64,000 nt of DNA, from assembly GCA_035629075.1 (NCBI GenBank), contig DASPIK010000080.1:62001-126000 (forward strand), written 5' to 3'. Origin of the DNA: JAEZPW01 sp035629075 (GTDB lineage: Bacteria > Acidobacteriota > Terriglobia > Terriglobales > Acidobacteriaceae). A program made the position numbers and the translations under genes. Shown in pieces: positions 7,726 through 16,213 of this stretch (the stretch's first letter is position 1; each line of letters opens with the position of its first letter). A model generated the notes under the pieces. It did not search any database. It saw only the letters and a list, made by a program, of their open reading frames with translations, and was not told the origin of the DNA.

Positions 7726-8904
7726 GTGAACCTCGTCGAATGCGCAAGCGGTCTGGACAGGCTGGTTGAGAAAGTACCTGCTTGGTTGCGGGGTGCCAAG
7801 GTCGGGCTAGTCGCGAACCCCGCCTCGGTCGATTCGCTTTACGTGCATTCGGTGGACAGGATTGCGGCTTGTACTGACTTGCGTCTTGTTGCTGTTTTCG
7901 GGCCGCAGCACGGGGCGCGCGGTGATCAGCAGGACAACATGATCGAATCCGAGCACGCGGTCGACACGCGATTTGGAGTTCCCGTGTACAGCCTTTACAG
8001 CGAGCACCGGAAGCCCACTCCCGAAATGCTCACCGGCCTAGACGTGCTGATCTGCGACCTGCCTGACGTCGGATGCCGTCCGTACACATTCTTTTCGACC
8101 ATGCTGCTGTCGATGCAAGCGTGCGCGGAGCAAGGGAAGCGCGTCGTCGTGTTAGACCGCCCGAACCCCATTGGCGGGTTAGCGGTCGAGGGCAATCTGC
8201 TGGATCCGGCATTTCGCTCTTTCATCGGCATGGTGCGGCTTCCAATGCGCCACGGCCTGACTTTGGGGGAGTTGGCAGAGCTGGTCAACCGCGAGCAGGG
8301 CATTGGCGCAGAGCTGAACGTGATGGAGATGCGAGGGTGGCGGCGCGAGCTATGGCAGGACGAAACGACGGTTTCATGGGTGATGCCTTCACCCAACATG
8401 CCATCGGTCGCTACTGCGGCCGTTTACCCCGGGACTGTTCTCATCGAAGGTACAAACTTGTCCGAGGGGCGTGGCACTTGCCGGCCATTCGAACTCATTG
8501 GTGCACCTTTCCTTAATGGTGATGCCTTTGCATGCCGACTGAACCAGCAGGGCCTATCCGGCGTCTGCTTTCGTCCGGCATGGTTCCGCCCGACATTCGA
8601 CAAATGGCAGGGCGAACTTTGTGGGGGTGTGCAGGTGCATGTTACTGATCGCGACAGCTTCCGCCCGTTCCGGACAGGGCTGGCAATCCTGAAGGCTGCG
8701 ATGGAACTGGGCGGCGCGAACTTCTGCTGGCGGCAGCCCCCGTTTGAGTACGAGTGGCAGAAGCTGCCGATCGACATCCTTTGTGGAACGGACAAGATTC
8801 GCATCGGATTAGAGGAAGGAGAGCGGATCGCGGACCTGGAGGCGACTTGGAAAGATGAGATGCAGGACTTCCTGGACTTGAGGCAGCTCTACTTGCGGTA
8901 CTAG
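7726..8904 (+). CDS. namZ: Exo-beta-N-acetylmuramidase NamZ family (DUF1343)
   Basis: DUF1343 proteins include NamZ, which releases terminal MurNAc from peptidoglycan fragments. Characteristic segments: KVGLVANPASVD, VFGPQHGARGDQQDNM, VPVYSLYSEHRKPTPEML, LDVLICDLPDVGCRPYTFFSTM, VLDRPNPIGG, and PSPNMPSVATAAVYPGTVLIEGTNLSEGRGT. I choose GTG 7726 (392 aa) because GAGAAAG sits nine bases upstream; an ATG at 7672 would overlap rapZ and has no spaced Shine-Dalgarno. No signal peptide is visible from either start, so a cytoplasmic (recycling) location is more likely than the secreted form known in some species. Its position next to rapZ fits amino-sugar metabolism. Confidence 0.9.
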   Translation: MNLVECASGLDRLVEKVPAWLRGAKVGLVANPASVDSLYVHSVDRIAACTDLRLVAVFGPQHGARGDQQDNMIESEHAVDTRFGVPVYSLYSEHRKPTPEMLTGLDVLICDLPDVGCRPYTFFSTMLLSMQACAEQGKRVVVLDRPNPIGGLAVEGNLLDPAFRSFIGMVRLPMRHGLTLGELAELVNREQGIGAELNVMEMRGWRRELWQDETTVSWVMPSPNMPSVATAAVYPGTVLIEGTNLSEGRGTCRPFELIGAPFLNGDAFACRLNQQGLSGVCFRPAWFRPTFDKWQGELCGGVQVHVTDRDSFRPFRTGLAILKAAMELGGANFCWRQPPFEYEWQKLPIDILCGTDKIRIGLEEGERIADLEATWKDEMQDFLDLRQLYLRY

Positions 8905-9049
8905 CGGCACGGCTTGGGAGTGCCGGTCGCGGGTATTAAGACCGTTCCATACCCATCCTAAGACTTTCCTGCTAAACTCCGGGACCAGCTTTCCTTTAGA
9001 ATAGAAGCTTGACTTCCCTTCAGGAAAATACGACTACACGGCGGAGTGT

Positions 9050-10906
9050 ATGCGGCAGATCATAAGGCTGGTCCGATACGTTGCGCCGTACTGGCTTCAG
9101 TTCATCACCTCGGTCGTGTTGATGGCCATGGTCGGTCTGCTTGACGCCTTCCGTGTGCTGCTCATTGGTCCCATCTTCGACCGCGTACTGAACCCGGCCT
9201 CGAATTCGCAGAACATAGCGCTATTTCGCTTTCCCGGATCGGAGAACGTTGTTTATCTCCAGCAACTTGTGCCGGAACGTTTCACTAACGCGTGGACGAT
9301 CGTCGCCTTCTCGTTAGTGGCGGCCACGATCCTCAAGGGCATCTTTGACTATCTCGGAACGTATCTGGTGAATTATGCCGGATTCGGCATGATTACCGAT
9401 CTGCGTAACGACCTGTACAACGCAATTCTTCGACGCTCGGTAGCGTTTTTCCATAAGACCTCGACCGGTACTGTCCTCTCTACTGTGATAAACGACGTCG
9501 AACGCGTGCAGTATGCGATGTCGTCCGTGCTTTCTGAGTTCTTGCAGCAATTCTTTACCTTATTGTTTACCGCGTTCGTGGTCGTATTACTTGGCGGGAA
9601 GATGGCATGGGTGCTAGTCATCTTCATTCCATTCATCGTTGCCTCGGCGACGAAGATCGGCCGCAGAGTAAGGCATACCACCCGAGGGGGTCAGGACAAG
9701 CTCGCAGATATCCAGAACATCCTTCACGAAACCATCACCGGGGTTCGCATCGTGAAGGCGTTCGGCATGGAGCTTTGGGAGATCCTGCGGTTCCGGGGAG
9801 CTGCGAAAAAGCTATTTAAGGCGAACCTGAAGTCAGTACGAGCTGCGGCCTTAAGTTCACCGCTGATGGACGTTTTCGGTGCGATTGCCATAGCGATGTT
9901 ACTTCTGCTTGGCCGCGACAATATCAAGAATCACGTCTTTACGGCCGGTTCATTCCTGGCCTTCATCGTTGCGGTATTCAAGCTCTACGACCCGGTTCGC
10001 AAGTTTGCGTTGTTTAACAACAACTTTCAGCAGGCGCTAGGCGCATCGGCGTCTATCTTCTCGTTCATGGACGCCAAAGATGACGTACACGAGAAGGCCG
10101 GTGCCACCCTGCTGCCGCCGTTCCAGTCCAAGATTCACTTCAACCACGTCAACTTCTCGTACGCGAACGAATCGGGAGAGGATCGAGAGATCCTGCACGA
10201 CATCGATCTTACGGTTCACCGGGGCGAGGTGGTTGCTATTGTGGGATCCAGCGGAGCAGGCAAATCCACGCTGGTGCACCTGATCCCTCGCTTCTTTGAC
10301 GTAAGCAAAGGCCGCCTCACGATTGACGGGCACGACGTTCGTGATGTGACCGTGTCATCGCTGCGTTCGCAGATTGGCATTGTCACTCAGGAAACAATCC
10401 TGTTCAACGACACGGTACGGAATAACATCGCGTACGGCCAACCGAACGTTGCGCTGGATACTGTCGAGGATGCCGCGCGTGCTGCCCTGGCGCACGATTT
10501 CATAATGCGGCTGCCCGATGGTTACGATACCGTGATCGGCGAGCGTGGGTTGCGGCTTAGCGGAGGCGAGCGCCAGCGCATCGCGATAGCTCGAGCTATT
10601 CTGAAGAATGCTCCCATCCTTATCCTGGACGAGGCCACGTCCGCCCTGGACAGCGAGAGTGAAGCCCTGGTTCAGTCGGCTCTGCAGAACTTGATGAACG
10701 GACGAACGGTATTTGTCATTGCTCACAGGCTCTCAACCGTGCGTCACGCGAGCCGCATTGTGGTGTTGGAATCCGGCAGAATCGCTGATTTGGGAACCCA
10801 TGAAGACTTGATGTCCAGACTGGGCACGTACCGCCGACTTTATGAGTTGCAGTTCATAGACTTTGAAAACGCGGGCGCCAGGAGTGGCGCTACCGTATCG
10901 GACTAA
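9050..10906 (+). CDS. msbA: MsbA-type lipid A / multidrug ABC exporter (fused permease-ATPase)
   Basis: A half-size ABC exporter of 618 residues: a six-helix transmembrane domain (about 1-330) followed by an ATPase domain (about 365-605). Walker A is GSSGAGKST at 399-407, the signature is LSGGERQR, Walker B is ILILDEATSALD, and the switch is AHRLSTV. The coupling region reads FHKTSTGTVLSTVINDVERVQ, as in MsbA/LpsA-like exporters that flip lipid A core across the inner membrane. A GGCGGAG site precedes the ATG. It is followed by yicC and gmk at short spacing. The lipid A substrate is inferred from family and absence of specificity markers; multidrug export cannot be excluded. Confidence 0.85.
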   Translation: MRQIIRLVRYVAPYWLQFITSVVLMAMVGLLDAFRVLLIGPIFDRVLNPASNSQNIALFRFPGSENVVYLQQLVPERFTNAWTIVAFSLVAATILKGIFDYLGTYLVNYAGFGMITDLRNDLYNAILRRSVAFFHKTSTGTVLSTVINDVERVQYAMSSVLSEFLQQFFTLLFTAFVVVLLGGKMAWVLVIFIPFIVASATKIGRRVRHTTRGGQDKLADIQNILHETITGVRIVKAFGMELWEILRFRGAAKKLFKANLKSVRAAALSSPLMDVFGAIAIAMLLLLGRDNIKNHVFTAGSFLAFIVAVFKLYDPVRKFALFNNNFQQALGASASIFSFMDAKDDVHEKAGATLLPPFQSKIHFNHVNFSYANESGEDREILHDIDLTVHRGEVVAIVGSSGAGKSTLVHLIPRFFDVSKGRLTIDGHDVRDVTVSSLRSQIGIVTQETILFNDTVRNNIAYGQPNVALDTVEDAARAALAHDFIMRLPDGYDTVIGERGLRLSGGERQRIAIARAILKNAPILILDEATSALDSESEALVQSALQNLMNGRTVFVIAHRLSTVRHASRIVVLESGRIADLGTHEDLMSRLGTYRRLYELQFIDFENAGARSGATVSD

Positions 10907-10915
10907 GGCAGATCC

Positions 10916-11806
10916 ATGAAAGTTCGCTCGATGACGGGATTCGCCCAGGTGAAAGAGCAGGTCACAGACCAGCTCAGCTTCACGCTGTCCCTGAAATCTG
11001 TAAACCATCGTTTTCTTGACCTGCACCTGCGCATGCCGCCCGACAGCGATGCGCTGGAGATGAAGCTCAGGCGGTTGCTGAAAGAAAAGATCGCGCGTGG
11101 TCACGTTGACCTGATCCTTAACGTGCAGCGCACTGCGGCAACTGCAATTGGAATTAATACGGAACTGGTAGCTGGGTACGTTCAAGCGTTCCGTGACGCG
11201 GCCCGGGAATTCGCCGTCAATTCCGAGCCCGACCTGAACGCAATTTTCAAGCTACCGGGTGCTCTTGAAGGATCTAACGCCGGCGGTATCGAGCCCGAAC
11301 TTGAAGCCGGGATCATCGCGAAGGTCGAAGAGGTGGTTGCCCGACTTAACGAGATGCGCGCGGAAGAAGGCGCGAGCATCGAGCGCGAGATGCGCGATCT
11401 GCTCAAGCGAGTTCAACACTCTGTGGACGAGATCGAAAAGCACCGCACTGCAGTGTTGAATGCGTACATGGAAAAGATTCGCACGCGAATGCAAGAGCTT
11501 GTCGGAGCACACGCCGATCAGGAGCGCATTTTGCAGGAATCCGCCCTGCTTGCAGAGCGGAGCGACATTCGGGAAGAAATCGTCCGCATGCACACGCACA
11601 TCAAGCATTTCGCTGGACTGCTGGATCAGGGTGTCGAGATCGGGAAGAAGCTCGACTTCTTGCTGCAGGAGATGAATCGCGAGGCGAATACCCTGCTTTC
11701 AAAGACAACCGGCGTTGCTGGCGAAGCGTTGCGCATTACCGAACTCGGACTGGCTCTGAAATCGGAGATCGAAAAAGCCAGGGAACAGGTGCAGAACATC
11801 GAATGA
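10916..11806 (+). CDS. yicC: YicC family endoribonuclease
   Basis: YicC/YloC family protein (296 aa). The N-terminus MKVRSMTGFAQVK is the family start; LKSVNHRFLDLHLRMP and the C-terminal YLGQ-type block (RSDIREEIVRMHTHIKHFAGLL, GKKLDFLLQEMNREANTLLSK) are diagnostic. Established work on E. coli YicC reports endoribonuclease activity affecting small RNAs. The gene sits immediately before gmk, with an ATGA overlap, an arrangement conserved in many bacteria (yicC/yloC-gmk-rpoZ). Translational coupling with gmk is likely. Confidence 0.94.
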   Translation: MKVRSMTGFAQVKEQVTDQLSFTLSLKSVNHRFLDLHLRMPPDSDALEMKLRRLLKEKIARGHVDLILNVQRTAATAIGINTELVAGYVQAFRDAAREFAVNSEPDLNAIFKLPGALEGSNAGGIEPELEAGIIAKVEEVVARLNEMRAEEGASIEREMRDLLKRVQHSVDEIEKHRTAVLNAYMEKIRTRMQELVGAHADQERILQESALLAERSDIREEIVRMHTHIKHFAGLLDQGVEIGKKLDFLLQEMNREANTLLSKTTGVAGEALRITELGLALKSEIEKAREQVQNIE

Positions 11807-12513
11807 GCGGCATCGTCTTCATAGTTTCTGCACCCTCCGGATCGGGGAAAAGTACCTTAACGGCCGAGATGATGCGGCTCGTCCCAGGATTGGAGTTTTC
11901 GATTTCATACACCACGCGCAAGCCGCGTGGAAGCGAGCGCAACGGAGTCGAGTACTTCTTCGTTCCCAAGGATGATTTCGAGCGCATGATAGGCAACGAC
12001 GAGTTCCTGGAGCATGCGTGCGTTTTCGGCGATCACTACGGCACAGCCAGAAGCTCAGTCGAGAAAGCGGCGAAAGAAGGACATGATCTGCTGCTCGACA
12101 TAGACGTACAGGGTGCGGCGCAGGTGAAGAGACGAGTGCCCGGCGCGGTCAGTATCTTCATCTTGCCGCCATCGCGTACCGTGCTCGAGCAGCGATTGCG
12201 ACTTCGTTCGAAGTCAGAAAAGGTTGACGAAGAAGTTATCACTCGCCGTCTGAGTGCGGCGGGAAGAGAGATTGAGAATTACCCAACTTACGATTATATT
12301 CTGGTTAACGACCAGCTTGATCAATCGATAGACGAACTGAGCGCCATTATTCTGGCGGAGCGCATAAAGCGTTCGGGCAATGTTGTGGCTGGTTCAGAAG
12401 AAAAACAGACAATCGAAACGGCGGAACGATGCCGTTTGAGTAACGTCCGGGAACGCGTTCAGCAAATACTTGTCAGCTTCACAGAAAGCGAACCGGCGCG
12501 TTCAGGACACTAG
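11803..12513 (+). CDS. gmk: Guanylate kinase
   Basis: Gmk phosphorylates GMP/dGMP to GDP/dGDP with ATP. The 236-residue product has the P-loop SAPSGSGKST near residues 8-17, the GMP-binding YTTRKPRGSERNGVEYFFV, and the lid region RRLSAAGREIENYPTYDYILVND. A C-terminal tail of about 35 residues extends beyond the usual 205-aa enzyme. The ATG overlaps the yicC stop by ATGA. rpoZ follows after 54 bases, as in the common gmk-rpoZ-coaBC arrangement. Confidence 0.96.
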   Translation: MSGIVFIVSAPSGSGKSTLTAEMMRLVPGLEFSISYTTRKPRGSERNGVEYFFVPKDDFERMIGNDEFLEHACVFGDHYGTARSSVEKAAKEGHDLLLDIDVQGAAQVKRRVPGAVSIFILPPSRTVLEQRLRLRSKSEKVDEEVITRRLSAAGREIENYPTYDYILVNDQLDQSIDELSAIILAERIKRSGNVVAGSEEKQTIETAERCRLSNVRERVQQILVSFTESEPARSGH

Positions 12514-12567
12514 TTTGGCGCAGCGGACATAGCGGCTGCGCATGTATTTCGCGATATCGGAGGCGGT

Positions 12568-12813
12568 ATGGATCAGGTACAAGGTTTTGACAGCAATTAT
12601 CGTTTCATTCTCGTGGCAGCGAAGCGTGCGCGTCAGCTTCAGTCCGGAGCCAAGGCACAGGTCGAATCCACTTCGCGCAAGGCCTGCCGCATTGCGCAGG
12701 ACGAAATTCGCGCCGGCAAGGTCAAGTGGAATATTCCTGAAATCGAAAAATCTGCTGCCGACGTAGCTCGCGAATTGCTCGATAAGGCGATTCCGGAAGC
12801 CAAGGAGTCGTAG
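12568..12813 (+). CDS. rpoZ: RNA polymerase omega subunit
   Basis: An 81-residue omega subunit, which stabilises the beta' subunit of RNA polymerase. Recognisable features are the N-terminal SNYRFILVAAKRARQLQSGAKAQVES (family pattern NRFxLVxxAAxRARQLxxGA) and the C-terminal short helix. The ATG at 12568 has GGAGGCGGT immediately upstream. It follows gmk and precedes coaBC, the conserved neighbourhood for this small gene. Confidence 0.93.
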   Translation: MDQVQGFDSNYRFILVAAKRARQLQSGAKAQVESTSRKACRIAQDEIRAGKVKWNIPEIEKSAADVARELLDKAIPEAKES

Positions 12814-12947
12814 TTCTGGAGCTAGTCGGGGCTGGCCCGCAGGTGCGGCAAGCGCCCGAACCCCAGTGACGACTCCGCGGCTTGGGGCGTATGCTGTTCG
12901 CCGATGCGAGACCGGATGAGGGGTCATTGCGTCTAAACTAGATAGAC

Positions 12948-14174
12948 ATGAAAGTTGCTCTCGGTGTCAGTGGCGGCATTGCAGCGTACAAAGCGGCGGA
13001 ACTCGTCCGCCTGCTGCAGGATCGTGGTCTGCGCGTACAGGTCATTATGACCCATGCGGCGCAGGAATTCGTGCGTCCGCTGACCTTTGCCGCGCTTTCC
13101 GGCGACAAGGTCATAACCGACATGTTTGGCGAACGTAATTCCGAGCCGAACGTCGACTCGGCCGTTGAGCACATCGCAGTGGCTGGGGCCGATGCGCTGG
13201 TGGTCGCACCTGCAACAGCGAATATCGTCGCCAAGTTTGCTCATGGCATTGCCGACGATTTTCTTACGACGCTCTACCTGGCGACCACGGCGCCTGTCAT
13301 TGTCGCTCCGGCAATGAACGTGAATATGTGGGACCACCCGGCTACGCGCGCGAACCTTGAGGTGCTTCGGGGGCGAGGGGTGCGTGTTGTCGAGCCGGGC
13401 AGCGGCTACCTCGCATGCGGCATGATTGGCGCGGGACGGCTTGCGGATCTAGACACAATCGTGGATGCCGTTGTGGAGGCGCTCAGGCCGCAGGACCTGA
13501 AGGGCGAGACAATTGTAATCACGGCCGGACCGACCCGAGAGCCCATCGATCCCGTTCGATACATCAGTAACCGCTCGAGCGGCAAGATGGGTTATGCACT
13601 GGCTGAGGCGGCAATTCGACGGGGCGCAAAGGTGGTTCTGGTGAGCGGGCCGACAGCGCTCAAGGTCCCGGATGGAGTCGAAGTGGTCCCCGTCGAGAAA
13701 GCGGCCGATATGCGCAACGCGCTGCTTAGCCGCTTGCACGAGGCCACAGTGGTGATCAAGGCTGCGGCGGTAGCTGACTACACGATCAAGAGTCCGGCGC
13801 GGGAGAAGATCAAACGCGGGTCGGGGCCGATGATTCTGGAACTCGATCCGACGACGGACATCATCGCAGAAGTGGCCAGGCAAAAGGCCGGCACAAACCA
13901 GATCGTGGTGGGGTTTGCGGCTGAAACGACGAATGTCATCGAGAATGCCCAGCGAAAGCTCACTGGCAAAGGACTAAACGCGATCGTCGTAAACGATGTA
14001 TCTGCTCCCGGAATCGGCTTCGATTCCGACAGGAACGCCGTCACGATCATCACGCCCGACGAGCAGATCGAGGTGCCGGAAAAGAGCAAAATCGAGGTCG
14101 CGCACCGCATCCTTGACACTGTACTGCGAATCCGGCAACGCCTTTCTGAGTCCGTTAGTTCGGCGAAAATCTAA
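12948..14174 (+). CDS. coaBC: Bifunctional phosphopantothenoylcysteine decarboxylase / synthetase
   Basis: CoaBC performs two steps of coenzyme A synthesis: ligation of cysteine to phosphopantothenate (CoaB, C-terminal) and FMN-dependent decarboxylation (CoaC, N-terminal). The 408-aa product begins MKVALGVSGGIAAYKAAELVRLL; the CoaC active site is seen in the EHIAVA His, PAMNVNMW and the SGYLACG clamp Cys. The CoaB half has ITAGPTREPIDPVRYISNRSSGKMG, AAAVADY and GFAAET. Length and order are standard. The start lies 134 bases after rpoZ; I see no convincing ribosome-binding site, and UDG follows after 19 bases. Confidence 0.96.
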   Translation: MKVALGVSGGIAAYKAAELVRLLQDRGLRVQVIMTHAAQEFVRPLTFAALSGDKVITDMFGERNSEPNVDSAVEHIAVAGADALVVAPATANIVAKFAHGIADDFLTTLYLATTAPVIVAPAMNVNMWDHPATRANLEVLRGRGVRVVEPGSGYLACGMIGAGRLADLDTIVDAVVEALRPQDLKGETIVITAGPTREPIDPVRYISNRSSGKMGYALAEAAIRRGAKVVLVSGPTALKVPDGVEVVPVEKAADMRNALLSRLHEATVVIKAAAVADYTIKSPAREKIKRGSGPMILELDPTTDIIAEVARQKAGTNQIVVGFAAETTNVIENAQRKLTGKGLNAIVVNDVSAPGIGFDSDRNAVTIITPDEQIEVPEKSKIEVAHRILDTVLRIRQRLSESVSSAKI

Positions 14175-14193
14175 CTACTGCGATCATTGAGTC

Positions 14194-14973
14194 ATGCCCA
14201 GCAAATTGGATCCGGAAACCCGACGCGCGCTCGCCGACCGAGTGCAGTACTACCGCGAAATGGGTGTTTACGATTTTTATCGGCGCGAGGTGACCGAACA
14301 CATGCTTTCTGATCTGACCGCCGAGCCAACTGCGAGCGCCACTGGCGACCCTGCAGCCGCCGATGTGCAGACGGCTGAAGCCCCATCACTTGATCGCTCA
14401 GCCGCGTTGCGGGCCATCCGCGAGGAGATCGGCGAGTGCACGCGCTGCCCGCTCTATATGCAGGGAAGGAAGCAGATTGTTTTCGGGGTAGGGAATCCGG
14501 ACGCTGAAATCATGTTTATCGGCGAAGCGCCGGGCGCCGACGAAGACGAGCAGGGCGAGCCGTTCGTAGGACGCGCGGGGCAGTTGCTGAACAACATGAT
14601 CAAGGCGATGGGGATCAGCCGGGAAGACGTCTATATCGCCAACGTCATCAAGTGCCGTCCCCCGGGAAACCGCACGCCGGAACCGGCTGAGTGCGCCGTC
14701 TGCTCGCCGTTCCTGCTGAAGCAAATCGACGTGATCAAGCCCAAGGCGATAGTGGCTCTTGGTGCCGTGGCTGCCAAAACGCTGCTCGGAGTGAATCAGA
14801 CCATGGCCGAGATGCGAGGCCAGTGGCACGATTTTCGCGGATACCCGCTGGCCGTCACGTATCACCCGGCCTATCTGCTGCGCGACCCCCGCCAGAAGGT
14901 GCATACGTGGCACGACCTGCAGATGGTAATGAAGCGCCTGGGAATGGCCATGCCACAGAAGAGCGGTGAGTAG
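14194..14973 (+). CDS. Family 4 uracil-DNA glycosylase (4Fe-4S)
   Basis: Removes uracil from DNA to start base-excision repair. The catalytic core begins near residue 80: ECTRCPL (C82, C85), IMFIGEAPGADEDEQGEPFVGRAGQLL (uracil-binding motif A), VIKCRPPGNRTPEPAEC (C154) and C170; these four Cys match the 4Fe-4S ligand spacing of thermophile family 4 enzymes. The second catalytic motif is TYHPAYLLR. The first 75 residues are an additional low-complexity N-terminal region seen in many homologs annotated as SPO1 DNA polymerase-related. No gene symbol is standard. It stands 19 bases after coaBC. Confidence 0.92.
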   Translation: MPSKLDPETRRALADRVQYYREMGVYDFYRREVTEHMLSDLTAEPTASATGDPAAADVQTAEAPSLDRSAALRAIREEIGECTRCPLYMQGRKQIVFGVGNPDAEIMFIGEAPGADEDEQGEPFVGRAGQLLNNMIKAMGISREDVYIANVIKCRPPGNRTPEPAECAVCSPFLLKQIDVIKPKAIVALGAVAAKTLLGVNQTMAEMRGQWHDFRGYPLAVTYHPAYLLRDPRQKVHTWHDLQMVMKRLGMAMPQKSGE

Positions 14974-15017
14974 GCGAGTCCACCCTCTCCTTACACAGGT
15001 TTTAAGCTAGCGACTCG

Positions 15018-16046
15018 TCACCAAAGGTACAGCTTAAGCTTGTCCAAGTGCTGGCTGGAAGTGCCGCCTGTGCCGTTAAGGTCCATTTGTACCTGCACGC
15101 CAACGTGGTTTTGCCATGAGGTCGTGCGTGTGTCGTGCCATGCGAAGCGATCAGGTACAGGGTAGTTCGTTCCATTTACGGTAACGGAGATGTTGTGCGT
15201 GCGGTTCCCGACACGCTCTCCGTAGATCGCAACGTGGCTCCATTTGTTAGGGTCCAGCTTGGGCACAGAAATGTCGGTGTGTACCCACTGGAGGCTCTGC
15301 CCGTCCCACGTGTCCCAATGCGGATAGCCGGGAAACCCCGAACTGGTGTAGTGGAACTGATGACTGAAATCCCATTTACGGCCGTTCTGCACTAACACAA
15401 CGTCGTATTCCAAAGCCTGCGTGTGGTTCAGCGTGTCGGCTCCGGGCTTGACGTGGAACTCGAGTAGGAACCGTGTCTTGGCGGAATGAGTACCGCCCAA
15501 CTTTTTCCACCACAGCACATCGGCCCACGAATTGCCGCTCATATAGAACTTGGTAGAAGCCCCATCGAGCGAAGGCGCGGTCTGAGACTGTGCGATCCAG
15601 TACTTGGCCCAGGCATCGCTGCCCGAACAGTCGAGGCTACGGCAGTCTCCCCACGAGTTCATCTGATCGATGTTGTTGTAGAGGACTGCGGTGGAAGGCG
15701 GGGTGAGGCTGGAGCGGGTGTTGGCGATGGCCGTGAGTTTCAGGTAAGCGGAGTCGTACGCGCCGCGCGAGTCCCAGGCCCGGACGACAACTTTGTGCGT
15801 GCCGGCGGCGAGATTAATGGTGCGGTCGATCTTCGATGTGGGGCCTTTCGTCGACCACACGCGTTTGCCGTCCGAGTAAATGGCCCATCCTGTGATGGTG
15901 CGGCGAGATGTGGCAGAGGCGACCACCCGAACCGCGGTCGATACCGTAGCGGTCGGAGCGGAAGGCGCAGTAACCGTCACGTTGACCGCAGCAGAACCTA
16001 ACACGCTGCAGAGCACGAAACACACTACCGGTATGAACCTCTTCAT
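15018..16046 (-). CDS. Secreted Ig-like domain protein of unknown function
   Basis: A 342-residue exported protein: signal peptide at residues 1-20 (cleavage near GSA-A), then an Ig/cadherin-like domain (about 22-105; VRVVASATSRRTITGWAIYSDGKRVW and GTHKVVVRAWDSRGAYDS), and a larger C-terminal region (about 115-342) rich in Trp, Tyr and Thr that looks like a beta-sandwich lectin/LamG-like fold. A CRSLDC pair may form a disulfide. No catalytic motif is recognised. It lies alone between the UDG gene and priA, in opposite orientation to both. Similar Ig-plus-sandwich proteins are frequent in soil acidobacteria; carbohydrate binding is a guess. Confidence 0.75.
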   Translation of the reverse strand: MKRFIPVVCFVLCSVLGSAAVNVTVTAPSAPTATVSTAVRVVASATSRRTITGWAIYSDGKRVWSTKGPTSKIDRTINLAAGTHKVVVRAWDSRGAYDSAYLKLTAIANTRSSLTPPSTAVLYNNIDQMNSWGDCRSLDCSGSDAWAKYWIAQSQTAPSLDGASTKFYMSGNSWADVLWWKKLGGTHSAKTRFLLEFHVKPGADTLNHTQALEYDVVLVQNGRKWDFSHQFHYTSSGFPGYPHWDTWDGQSLQWVHTDISVPKLDPNKWSHVAIYGERVGNRTHNISVTVNGTNYPVPDRFAWHDTRTTSWQNHVGVQVQMDLNGTGGTSSQHLDKLKLYLW

Positions 16047-16213
16047 TACTGCTCCGGGTTAAGGTTGGTCTGTGTCAACCGTAGCCCCGAGAGTTCGGCT
16101 TGGGCAGTCGGTAAAAGCCTTAGTTGTGGATGAGCGTGACCTCGGAGCGTAAGGCAACGTGGCTGCAACAAATGACTGGAAACTCGCCAGCAGAAACAAG
16201 AAACTAGGTATCA

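Noticed and set aside
9005..9040. Promoter for msbA based on TTGACT at 9009
   Set aside because: The sequence 17 bases downstream (GACTAC) does not resemble a -10 element.
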